From Candidatus Acididesulfobacter guangdongensis (GTDB taxonomy: Bacteria > SZUA-79 > Acidulodesulfobacterales > Acidulodesulfobacteraceae), in the NCBI GenBank assembly GCA_004195045.1, contig SGBC01000001.1, positions 558,001 through 622,000 of the forward strand: a DNA stretch of 64,000 bases, read 5' to 3'. A model generated the notes under the pieces. It had not been told where the DNA came from. It was given only the letters and a program-made list of their open reading frames with translations, and did not search any database. Each line of letters begins with the position of its first letter. The stretch's first letter is position 1. Positions 37,007-46,400 of this stretch are shown here, in pieces. Position numbers and translations under genes: made by a program.

Positions 37007-39706
37007 TTATTTTCTGTTTTCATATATTATTAGACTTAAAAGAACTTTTAATTTGTCCGAAAACTTTTCTATATCGTAGCCTATTCCCTTCATACTATTT
37101 TTTTCGGATTCATTTATTTTTTTATTTTCCTCAATTTTTCTGGCTGTATGATACCTTAACAGAGCTTTCCATTTTGCATTTTCAAGAATACTTTTTTTAT
37201 TTTTTAAATTTTTTTCCATTTCAATAAACATTAAAATCTTATAAATATACTGCACTGAAGTAGCGTCATAAATAGACTTATATCCATCATATTTCCCTAA
37301 AATCTCTTTTAACTCATCATTTCGCATTGTTGTTTGAAAAATTCTTACTGCGTTTTTTCCGTCCAATTTTTTGGCAGCCGTTAATTCTTCTTCGGCGATA
37401 TCCGCAATTTTTATGAAAGGGACATCTGGTTTGATTAAAAAAATACTGTAGGATACATGAATATAATCATTGCCGCCGATAAATTCTATAAACGTCTTAT
37501 TTATTTCCCTCCATAATTCAACTATTTCTTTGTAGTTTCCTATTAAAAATAAATCATCGCCTCCGGAAAATACAGTATAAACATTTTGATATTTATCTTT
37601 TATTAATTTTTGAATTTTAAATGTGAAAAAATAATCAATCATTCTAGACAGAGAAATAACTTTCGGAAAATTAATCATATCATTTTTTTTATTTTCTGCG
37701 CTATCGTCAGCATCAAAATTTTGATTAGTCTCTTTATTTAAACATTTTTTAAACCCGTTTATAAATATTTGACCCATATTATCAATATCGGCTTTTAAAA
37801 CACCGAGAAATTCCTTGCCGGATATAATTTGCTCTCCGCTGTTTTTAATGTTTCTGTCCTCATCCGCATTTTTATAATTTTTATTAGTTATATTTAAGGC
37901 GGATGCGGCTATATGATAAAAAGTTTTTACAGATCCTTCGTCTATTTTATCCAGCTTATCTTTATACTGGTCTTCTATTTTTTTATATCTGATATCATCA
38001 ATATCCTCTTTATTAAATACCGGTATGTAATTGACAATACGTTTTTTTGCAATTCCCATAAACTCGTCGTCGTAATCCGTTATATCAAAATAAATATCGT
38101 CATTGTTTTTCAAGCCGACGCTTAAAGAATTATTTAAATTATTAATATTTTTATTTCTCAGCGAATCGTTGTTTGTTAATTTTATTGATTGCAATAACCA
38201 GTTAATATTATTATTCTTATCCGGGTCGGAATTTATATTCAATTCAATTAGATTTGTTTTTGGAATTTTTTCTCCGTTATCTTTAAATTTTTTACATATA
38301 TTGCATATATGTAAATCTTCTTCTTTTACATAATTCTGAGCATCGGCGGGATGTTCGCCGCAAATATCGCAAACTTCGTTACCTGCTTTTGATATGCTAT
38401 TAATGTAATCTTCATATACATATCTGTCATGGATATACCGCAATTTTGCTTCTTCAAATTTTAAACTTAAACCTTTATAAACTGAACTAAATTGTCCAAG
38501 CTTAAAATACTCCTCGCCGAAACAGTAAGTTGCAATTATAAATTTTGTTTTGCCGAATGTTAACTGCTCCATTTCTTTTTTTATAGATTGCTTAAATTCA
38601 TCGATAATATTATCCAGACCGGAGAAATTTTGGGATAAAATAACAAACTTTCCTCCAGCGTTTAATACAATAGAGGAAGGCATTAAATCTAATTTTTTAC
38701 ACAATCTATGCGCTATATTTTCTGTAGCAGTCGATACAAATAAAGACCTTGCTCTAAGTATTTTTGCGACATATTTATTTGAATCGCCTTTTAATGAGAA
38801 AATAAAATCCTGTATGCCGGAAAAATCTCCTTGAATTAAACAAAAATTGTTTTTTTCTTCGTTGCTGCTATCTGAGCTAATATAATTATTGTGATTACCG
38901 TCACCGCCCTGTTCATCTGATTTCAATTTTCGTTGATTAAGGAGAGCGTTCGCAATAGCTGCGACGGCTATTGAATGGTCTGCCAAAGAACTTTCAGGAG
39001 AAGTATTAAAACATGAAGCCGGAACTAGTGAAAAATATTTTTCATTTAAATACATTAAAGAAGTTATATAATTTCTTTCATTAAAATTACTTCCCACAAA
39101 TATTATTTTTTTTAAATCGTTAATATATCTTTCATATAAGCTTAGATAATGTTTTTCGGCTTCTTGTTTTTCATAATCTTTTAAATTATCGTCAATAATA
39201 TACGGTTTCGTTTTATAATTTAAGATATCAACATCGTATATTAAAGTGGGCTGTTTTGTTTTATTATAAGTTTTGGCGCCGACATCGGATAAATTTATTT
39301 GAGAAAAAATAGGATTTAATCTGCATAACTTATAATTACTTTGTTTTTTGTATATATTTTTATTTTCATCTTTCAAGTCAATGTCAGCGCCGATACTTTT
39401 TTTGTTTCGGTCGTCTCTGTCTAAACTGCTTGCTAAATGGTCAGCTTTTTGAAGGATTGATTCAAATCCCGAAAGTTCTTTTTTATGATGAGATGAAGCT
39501 AAATCTTTTAAAAAGGGAAATATATCCGGCAAATCGGCATCATCTATTGATTCTGCAGTATGCGCGGCATGAAAATATTGATTATCTACAATATATTGTT
39601 CGTTGTCACGGTTTTTGATTATTTTTCCGCTTCTCTGTCTTACTTTACCAACATCATGGAATAGAGAAGCCACAACAATTTTAAAGCTGTCGCTGAAATT
39701 ATCCAT
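37007..39706 (-). CDS. cas10: Type III-A CRISPR large subunit Cas10/Csm1
   Basis: This 899-residue protein has an N-terminal HD nuclease domain with FHDVGK (residues ~16-21). Next come SSHHKKE, a first Palm region and a treble-clef zinc finger built from CDICGEHPADA and LHICNICKKF near residues 440-470. The cyclase Palm domain has an intact GGDD in YTVFSGGDDLFLIG at about residue 715. Both activities, target-RNA-dependent ssDNA cutting and cyclic oligoadenylate synthesis, should therefore be possible. A D4-type helical domain follows. It lies 127 bp upstream of csm2 and 95 bp downstream of the membrane CARF-like gene, and leads the Csm complex genes. Confidence 0.96.
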   Translation of the reverse strand: MDNFSDSFKIVVASLFHDVGKVRQRSGKIIKNRDNEQYIVDNQYFHAAHTAESIDDADLPDIFPFLKDLASSHHKKELSGFESILQKADHLASSLDRDDRNKKSIGADIDLKDENKNIYKKQSNYKLCRLNPIFSQINLSDVGAKTYNKTKQPTLIYDVDILNYKTKPYIIDDNLKDYEKQEAEKHYLSLYERYINDLKKIIFVGSNFNERNYITSLMYLNEKYFSLVPASCFNTSPESSLADHSIAVAAIANALLNQRKLKSDEQGGDGNHNNYISSDSSNEEKNNFCLIQGDFSGIQDFIFSLKGDSNKYVAKILRARSLFVSTATENIAHRLCKKLDLMPSSIVLNAGGKFVILSQNFSGLDNIIDEFKQSIKKEMEQLTFGKTKFIIATYCFGEEYFKLGQFSSVYKGLSLKFEEAKLRYIHDRYVYEDYINSISKAGNEVCDICGEHPADAQNYVKEEDLHICNICKKFKDNGEKIPKTNLIELNINSDPDKNNNINWLLQSIKLTNNDSLRNKNINNLNNSLSVGLKNNDDIYFDITDYDDEFMGIAKKRIVNYIPVFNKEDIDDIRYKKIEDQYKDKLDKIDEGSVKTFYHIAASALNITNKNYKNADEDRNIKNSGEQIISGKEFLGVLKADIDNMGQIFINGFKKCLNKETNQNFDADDSAENKKNDMINFPKVISLSRMIDYFFTFKIQKLIKDKYQNVYTVFSGGDDLFLIGNYKEIVELWREINKTFIEFIGGNDYIHVSYSIFLIKPDVPFIKIADIAEEELTAAKKLDGKNAVRIFQTTMRNDELKEILGKYDGYKSIYDATSVQYIYKILMFIEMEKNLKNKKSILENAKWKALLRYHTARKIEENKKINESEKNSMKGIGYDIEKFSDKLKVLLSLIIYENRK

Positions 39707-39801
39707 ATAATTACCCTATTTATTTTATTTCATAAATTTTAATATATTTATTTTTATTCCCCATCCATTTATTTATATTTTATTTATATTTGTTTTTATT
39801 T

Positions 39802-40935
39802 TTACTCGGGTGGTTCCATTTTATAAATAGCATTTATTACTTTTATATTATCGCTGTTATCTTGAGACACATACAAGATGGGGCTTTGAGATTTCAATGA
39901 AAAAAATGTGCCTACAACACTGACTAATTTCTGCCCTCCGGTAATATCATAAGCTATTTCGGTATCATTAATTTCTTTATAATTTTCATAATTTTTAATT
40001 TTATTTTTATTAAGTTGTTTACGTTCTTCTTGTATATATTCTTGATAGTATTCTTTTTTAATATCTTCTTCTATCTCCTCAAATATCTCGGAAAGTTCGG
40101 TAAAATTTTCAAAATCATTTAATTTTCTTTTAATTATTTTAATACCATCTTTAGCGTCAGAATTGTTATTAGAGAAAAAAATCTTAATCAATTTTTCTAG
40201 TTTGTCTAATTGGAGGTACGAGCCCTGTTTATTTTTATTATCGTCATTATTATAATTGCCGCTATTATCTGCATTAATGCTGCTTTTTTGAAATTTATTA
40301 TCTGCATTGTTTACTGCGTTCTGTGCATTACATGTACCCAATAAAATAACATACCTTAAGCAATTTGGGTGCTTAGTTTGATTTTTTTTTATTTTATAAA
40401 TAATTTTTAGAGGAACTTCCCAATTAAACCCTAATCTATTTTGTTTTAATCTTTCAAATTTTTTTATTTCATTAAAAAAATCATTTACGCAGTCTATATT
40501 ATTATTGTTATTGTTTTCGTAATTTTTAATTTGAAAACTAAAATCATCCTTAAATTTTATTGAAACTTCCTGTCTGTTTTCTTCAATCTTCAACTTTTCA
40601 TATTCTCTAAATAATGATATCGGCAAAACAACTGCTTTAAATTTATTTTCACCGAGATTTTGTTCATTGGCTATACTATAAAATTTAAATCTTTTTTTAT
40701 TTTTAAAGATTAAATAAACAAGCAAAGCTATGATGATAATTATAATTAACGATTTAACGATAAGAACTAATACTATATTTTTATTTGCAGAAAAAAACAA
40801 ATATCCGGATAAAATATCTATTATATTTGTAAAATAAACGCTCAATATCCCTAATACAACGAGCCATAAACTGATTAAAAAACTTAAAAAGATATAATCT
40901 TTGTGTTTTTTTAATAATTTAATCTTATTATGCAT
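39802..40935 (-). CDS. CRISPR-associated membrane protein with two TM helices and C-terminal CARF-like domain
   Basis: This 377-residue protein has two membrane helices at residues ~13-36 and ~53-78. A cytoplasmic domain follows, with FKAVVLPISLFREYEKL, CLRYVILLGTC, a low-complexity Asn-rich insert and a C-terminal AYDITGGQKLVSVVGTFFSLKSQSPILYVS. The D-x-T-G-G-x-K motif is the nucleotide-binding loop seen in CARF proteins of type III systems. No HEPN, nuclease or protease motif is visible, so the effector activity, if any, is in the membrane part, for example a ligand-gated pore like Cam1 (inference). First gene of the cas10-csm operon; an 18-bp palindrome lies about 350 bp upstream. Confidence 0.65.
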   Translation of the reverse strand: MHNKIKLLKKHKDYIFLSFLISLWLVVLGILSVYFTNIIDILSGYLFFSANKNIVLVLIVKSLIIIIIIALLVYLIFKNKKRFKFYSIANEQNLGENKFKAVVLPISLFREYEKLKIEENRQEVSIKFKDDFSFQIKNYENNNNNNIDCVNDFFNEIKKFERLKQNRLGFNWEVPLKIIYKIKKNQTKHPNCLRYVILLGTCNAQNAVNNADNKFQKSSINADNSGNYNNDDNKNKQGSYLQLDKLEKLIKIFFSNNNSDAKDGIKIIKRKLNDFENFTELSEIFEEIEEDIKKEYYQEYIQEERKQLNKNKIKNYENYKEINDTEIAYDITGGQKLVSVVGTFFSLKSQSPILYVSQDNSDNIKVINAIYKMEPPE

Positions 40936-41511
40936 TATTGAAACATTTAATCATAATTATTTAGATTGGAGGACTATTGAAAAACGTTGAAAACGACTTT
41001 CGATAATATTTGCATAGTTATTCAATAAAATAACAGTTTATATTTAATAGGTATATTTTTTTTAATCTGTAATGTCAAGTAATATTTATAAAAAATTAGG
41101 TTAATAACTGTTAAATAACCCGCTTATATCAAGAAATATCTTATAGCGATAGCGATATAAAAATAAAAAATAATTCAAACCATTAAATTTAAAAAATTAT
41201 AAATTATTTAATTGCAATACACAATGCAATAATAATTATAAATTATTTTATCAAATATAAACAATTTGTCTGTATTTGTAACCAAAAACAACATTGTTTT
41301 TTTATTTAATAATTTAATAATTTCTAAACAAAAAACTTCTTATTTTTTAAAATTTTTTTAAGTTAAAATAATTACATTTAAATATGCGGTTTATCTAATA
41401 ATTCGTAATTTAGAGCGTTTCTGAACATATATTGATTCCAGAACATATATTGAGGAGATTTATTTTGAAAAATTAAGAATTTTTTGATTGCAAAATACAA
41501 TTATAACTATA
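40936..41511. other. AT-rich gap upstream of the cas10 operon
   Basis: No gene is seen in this gap. It contains the second copy of the 18-bp palindrome (41284-41301) and AT-rich sequence likely to hold the operon promoter; I cannot place -35/-10 boxes with confidence. Confidence 0.5.
41284..41301. promoter_or_regulatory. 18-bp palindromic site, copy 2
   Basis: AAAAACAACATTGTTTTT is identical to the site at 31815. It lies upstream of the operon that starts with the membrane CARF-like gene, so the two copies stand before the two transcription units of the csm cassette. Confidence 0.55.
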
Positions 41512-41974
41512 TTAAATATAAATGAAATATACCTTTTTTCTGCCCGCAAGCGAGTCCGAAAATTTCCTTTTTATGTCTAAACTCGAAGAGCCTGTGGCTA
41601 TTACCTTTAGGTTAGTAAAATGATCGTGTAAAAGTTTTAACGCGTTAGAGGGGTCGCTAAGAAGCTGAATTTCGTCTAAAATCAGAAGGGATGGCTTTTT
41701 AATATCTATGCCTTCGATTGATAAAAAATTTTTAAGCGTGTCAATGCTTGGATGGTTAAAACGGCTCCTATATGACATATCCTCAAGGTCTATATAAAGC
41801 GAGTTGAACGAATTTTGGGAGTTAAGCACGTTGATGGAGTTTGATGACGAACCGGAGACAGATTTACAGGAATTAGATTTATCATTGATGGATTTATCTT
41901 GATTGTATGAACACTACTTCTCGTCCGGCAATTTCTTCCCAAATTAATTTTATTATATCTCTGTCGAATATCAT
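41512..41974 (-). pseudogene. Remnant of AAA_14/DUF4143-type ATPase
   Basis: The start codon at 41974 opens IFDRDIIKLIWEEIAGREVVF, typical of the family N-terminus, but the Walker A segment is missing and a stop follows. In another frame the gene resumes at SLYIDLEDMSYRSRF and runs through Walker B (PSLLILDEIQLLSDPSNALKLLHDHF) and IATGSSSLDIKRKFSDSLAGRKK, then stops; the C-terminal DUF4143 half is absent. Without Walker A it cannot be an active ATPase. It lies among other remnants between the csm cassette and the CRISPR array. Confidence 0.75.
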
Positions 41975-42177
41975 AAATACAAAATATTAACATTAAGGTT
42001 ATTGCAAAATTCAATTCATTTTATTCAATTTATTAAGTTATGAAATAATTTAATTATAAATAATTGTATTGTATACAATTTACATAGTTATTTGTTTATA
42101 TACATATAAATTTTACATAGCAATTATACCATGAAGCTATTTTTAAAATCAATAATAATTAATTATGTATTAGCCCT

Positions 42178-42189
42178 CCCCCCCCCCCC
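42178..42189. repeat. 12-base poly-C tract
   Basis: Twelve consecutive C residues lie in otherwise AT-rich DNA. It may be a phase-variable tract or a sequencing-length artefact; no gene is obviously controlled by it. Confidence 0.8.
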
Positions 42190-42285
42190 AATTGACTGGA
42201 ATAAAATTAGACACTATAATTAAGTCAATAGGAGTTACTTTACACTAAAATACCGGGGAATTTAAACGCTCTTTCCCTGAGGAAA

Positions 42286-42372
42286 TTATATTAACATTAA
42301 CAACTTTCTCAGCGTAATCTCAGACATAGAATTTATCGTCTCCAACCCTTGAGCTATGTTTTGCTGCCGTTT
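42286..42372 (-). pseudogene. Possible transposase C-terminal remnant
   Basis: The minus strand reads KRQQNIAQGLETINSMSEIT and then LRKLLMLI before a stop, without a start or upstream body. The composition resembles the tail of a transposase, but the family is not identified. It supports past insertion activity in this patch. Confidence 0.25.
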
Positions 42373-42437
42373 ACATTATCAAGGACAGGGGGATTATTAT
42401 TTAAATATTCCAAAAGAAAAGCTTTCGAAACCTTAAC

Positions 42438-42466
42438 TTGATTTTTTACTTAATTATCTATATAAT
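42438..42466 (+). promoter_or_regulatory. Promoter of the AbrB-type antitoxin gene
   Basis: TTGATT (42438-42443) and TATAAT (42461-42466) are 17 bp apart, immediately upstream of the antitoxin operator. Confidence 0.65.
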
Positions 42467-42468
42467 AA

Positions 42469-42487
42469 AAGTAAGAAATACTTACTT
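42469..42487 (+). promoter_or_regulatory. Inverted-repeat operator before antitoxin gene
   Basis: AAGTAAG and CTTACTT form a perfect 7-bp inverted repeat around AAATA, starting 2 bp after the -10 box. Autorepression by the AbrB-fold antitoxin is likely. Confidence 0.6.
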
Positions 42488-42505
42488 ATTAAGGAGATTT
42501 GTATT

Positions 42506-42769
42506 ATGGAAACTACAAGCATGTCCGTTAAAGGTCAGGTGGTAATACCTAATAAAGTTAGAAAAGCGTTGGGTTTAAAGCCAAATTCCAAACTGATTAT
42601 AATTCAGGACGGGGGCAATATACTTCTAAAGCCTATAGAAGAACCAGAATTAAAGGATTTTAAAAATCTTATCGCCATGGGGGATGAAATTTCTAAAAAA
42701 TTAAACCTAAAGCGCAAGGATGTCGGTATGGTTATAAAAGAAACAAGGGATAAACAAAAATGCGTATAG
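42506..42769 (+). CDS. AbrB/MazE-fold antitoxin (VapB-like)
   Basis: This 87-residue protein has an N-terminal SpoVT-AbrB domain: TTSMSVKGQVVIPNKVRKALGLKPNSKLIIIQDGGNILLKPI. The C-terminal tail would bind a PIN toxin. The start has AAGGAG. The toxin frame begins at 42760 and overlaps the end of this gene by 10 bp, as in intact VapBC pairs, but is truncated, so the antitoxin is now an orphan. Promoter and operator look intact. Confidence 0.85.
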   Translation: METTSMSVKGQVVIPNKVRKALGLKPNSKLIIIQDGGNILLKPIEEPELKDFKNLIAMGDEISKKLNLKRKDVGMVIKETRDKQKCV

Positions 42770-42800
42770 TAATCGATACCAATATATTTTGCTTTGCAAT
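42760..42800 (+). pseudogene. Truncated PIN-domain toxin (VapC-like)
   Basis: ATG 42760 opens MRIVIDTNIFCF, the start of a PIN RNase with its first catalytic Asp. The sequence then leaves the family because it joins a fragment of another gene in opposite orientation. Only about 12 residues remain, so no toxin is made. Confidence 0.7.
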
Positions 42801-42955
42801 TCCGACCGTTCTCGCGGCCTTAGAAATATTATGGTCATTTTCTTTTAACAATTTTTCCAATCTCTCCTTTGTCCATTCCGTTTTCTTGTCAGGTTTTAAA
42901 AATTCATATCTGTCCCAATCTTTGATATAAAAATACAGCTCCTTAACCCAACTTC
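42788..42955 (-). pseudogene. Fragment with Fis-type helix-turn-helix (HTH_8)
   Basis: The minus strand reads WVKELYFYIKDWDRYEFL, KPDKKTEWTKERLEKLLKEN and DHNISKAARTVGIAKQNI in one frame. The last part is the Fis-like helix-turn-helix found at the end of sigma-54 activators and related regulators. Both ends are missing, and it is fused to the PIN remnant at the AATATATTTT junction. Confidence 0.6.
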
Positions 42956-43000
42956 ACCACTAAAGTCCAAAAACCGTTGATGTTCCTATATCTCATTTTT

Positions 43001-43317
43001 TCTATGGGGACTACACGATATTATGCAATAAAAATTTGAAATAAAATTGCGGAATATTCGGGAGATAATAAATATAAATTTATAAATTTACGTTTATTAA
43101 ACCGTCACTTTCTCCTGATTTATCGTCACAGAATGTATAATACCAAAAACACCGAATTAAAATTCCTATTTTCACCGACGGAAAAGTCAGGTCGTTACTT
43201 TTTATTAAAATAGATATTCTATATTATTTTCTTTTAAATTTAAGATGTTAGTATATAGAATTTAGAGTCAATAATGTAGAATAGATACCCAAAAATCTAA
43301 GTTACGGAGGGTATCCA
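43001..43317. other. Non-coding gap between gene remnants and array
   Basis: AT-rich sequence with stops in all frames by eye. The segment ATAGATACCC, ending in GGGTATCC near 43319, forms a small inverted repeat around the start of the short ORF that follows. I see no intact gene. Confidence 0.5.
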
Positions 43318-43383
43318 ATGGTAACGAAAGACGAGTATTATAAAATTAAGGCTTTGGAATTGCAACAATTTTTTACACTCTAA
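43318..43383 (+). pseudogene. Short ORF, possible transposase N-terminal stub
   Basis: ATG 43318 with a good GGAGG site opens a 21-residue peptide, MVTKDEYYKIKALELQQFFT-L. The first residues resemble the N-terminus of some helix-turn-helix transposases, but the frame stops at once. It could be a decayed insertion sequence or chance; it lies about 95 bp from the distal end of the CRISPR array. Confidence 0.35.
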
Positions 43384-43478
43384 GTTAAGAATACTTTATT
43401 TTATTTCTTTTATTTTGTATTTTAATATTTATCTTTTTATATTTAATAATAAAGCTAACAATAAAATCATGGAACCCC

Positions 43479-46400
43479 CTGCGTGTCCCCTCATTCGGGT
43501 CATTTATTCCTATGGTCACTTTTACCGGAAGACTTTATTTTAACTTTTATTTCTGTCTCAATCCCCTCATTCGGGTCATTTATTCCTATTTTGAGTGTAG
43601 ATGGCGGATATTACCATAAATCTACAGTCTCAATCCCCTCATTCGGGTCATTTATTCCTATATTTACGTAGTCTTATGAAACAAAATAAAGTCCCTTTTT
43701 ATGTCTCAATCCCCTCATTCGGGTCATTTATTCCTATGTTTAGATTTAAAAGAGGTTTCGCATACAATAAAAAGTCTCAATCCCCTCATTCGGGTCATTT
43801 ATTCCTATAAAGAACAGATAGCGGAAAGAACCATTTCGCTGCTCGGTCTCAATCCCCTCATTCGGGTCATTTATTCCTATTTTAAAAAAGGATGAGTATA
43901 AAAAACTCATCCATGATCAAGTCTCAATCCCCTCATTCGGGTCATTTATTCCTATCTACACAATTTTGATTTTTTATTATGCCTGTCTATGTCTCAATCC
44001 CCTCATTCGGGTCATTTATTCCTATTTATGAACGTCTATGATGGGTATGAAGATGCCCATCACGGTCTCAATCCCCTCATTCGGGTCATTTATTCCTATA
44101 GTCGCAGGACTGAGATTAAGAGTAATCGCTCCAGGTCTCAATCCCCTCATTCGGGTCATTTATTCCTATTCGCTTTATTGTTATTGTTTTTAGAAAAAGT
44201 AGAAAAGTCTCAATCCCCTCATTCGGGTCATTTATTCCTATTCGCGGTCGCAGTCGCAGTTTTCAGTTTAGGATTTGTCTCAATCCCCTCATTCGGGTCA
44301 TTTATTCCTATGGAAATAAAAAATATTAGACTGTATAAAATTATTAATGTCTCAATCCCCTCATTCGGGTCATTTATTCCTATGTGCGAAAAATATAATA
44401 ATATAAGAACAGCTAATAAAATAAATGTCTCAATCCCCTCATTCGGGTCATTTATTCCTATAGTAGTGGCTTTGACTTTTTTTAGGTTGTCGTTTGACTG
44501 TCTCAATCCCCTCATTCGGGTCATTTATTCCTATTCACCAAAACTGCGACAGGAAGAATCGAATAATATTGTCTCAATCCCCTCATTCGGGTCATTTATT
44601 CCTATATCTTCGGTAAACACCGATGAATTGGCAAAGATATGGAAAGTCTCAATCCCCTCATTCGGGTCATTTATTCCTATGAAGAAGTCGTAGATAAAAT
44701 TACCGAAGACATGATGTCTCAATCCCCTCATTCGGGTCATTTATTCCTATAAGGGGAGTTAAACATCCTTGCAGAGAGCATCTGGTCTCAATCCCCTCAT
44801 TCGGGTCATTTATTCCTATAAAAGGCATCCTAATATATGGGAAGATTTAAAAAAGTCTCAATCCCCTCATTCGGGTCATTTATTCCTATGGAAAATTAAC
44901 AAAGAAAATTTATTTTTTTATCTATAGTCTCAATCCCCTCATTCGGGTCATTTATTCCTATATGAAATAATAAGGAGGCTTTAAAATGGACAACGAAGGG
45001 TCTCAATCCCCTCATTCGGGTCATTTATTCCTATTATAGTCAGAACAATCGCATATGAAAACGGCAGCGTAAAGTCTCAATCCCCTCATTCGGGTCATTT
45101 ATTCCTATACGAAGCGGAAAAAACAGAGGGCGAGGATCAGGACGCGTCTCAATCCCCTCATTCGGGTCATTTATTCCTATCTTTCAGCTACTTATCCGCA
45201 ATGTTTAGCAATTGATACAAAGTCTCAATCCCCTCATTCGGGTCATTTATTCCTATGGAAGAGAAAAGAAACAAAGAAGAATTGCAAAAAGATGTCTCAA
45301 TCCCCTCATTCGGGTCATTTATTCCTATTACCTGCTATGGTCAATTCTAATGATGAAATAATATGTCTCAATCCCCTCATTCGGGTCATTTATTCCTATT
45401 ACCTGCTATGGTCAATTCTAATGATGAAATAATATGTCTCAATCCCCTCATTCGGGTCATTTATTCCTATAAGGTTTTAACCAAAATAAAGAAAATTTAA
45501 ATAAAGTCTCAATCCCCTCATTCGGGTCATTTATTCCTATTGATGATTGAATTACCAGATAAGAAACAAGTAAATAAATGTCTCAATCCCCTCATTCGGG
45601 TCATTTATTCCTATATATGAACGAAAAAATCACTAAAGAAAACAGCAACTGTCTCAATCCCCTCATTCGGGTCATTTATTCCTATTTATCAGGTAACTTT
45701 AGCTGCACAGCAACTTGGTAGAAAGTCTCAATCCCCTCATTCGGGTCATTTATTCCTATTGGTTAAAGACTTTCAAGTCTTGAACGACTTAATCAGAGTC
45801 TCAATCCCCTCATTCGGGTCATTTATTCCTATCCCATCACGATGGCGATATTTACGCTGTCCTTTCAAAGTCTCAATCCCCTCATTCGGGTCATTTATTC
45901 CTATCCCATCACGATGGCGATATTTACGCTGTCCTTTCAAAGTCTCAATCCCCTCATTCGGGTCATTTATTCCTATAAGCCATCATTTATGCCGGAGGCA
46001 GAAGCTTTCAAGCTTCGTCTCAATCCCCTCATTCGGGTCATTTATTCCTATCTGTCCATATCAAACGTTATAACTCTGCCGTCTTTGTCTCAATCCCCTC
46101 ATTCGGGTCATTTATTCCTATAAGCAGTACTTTTAATATAAGATTTATTTTTGAATAATGTCTCAATCCCCTCATTCGGGTCATTTATTCCTATAAGCAG
46201 TACTTTTAATATAAGATTTATTTTTGAATAATGTCTCAATCCCCTCATTCGGGTCATTTATTCCTATACTGCAACAAACGGATAGATTTATTAACAAAGA
46301 ATGTCTCAATCCCCTCATTCGGGTCATTTATTCCTATGCAGAGATATGATAAAAACAATAGGGGTGTGGGAATAAAGTCTCAATCCCCTCATTCGGGTCA

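Noticed and set aside
42178-42189. Poly-C tract as a phase-variation switch
   Set aside because: It is not in a promoter or gene I can identify, and homopolymer length is error-prone in sequencing.
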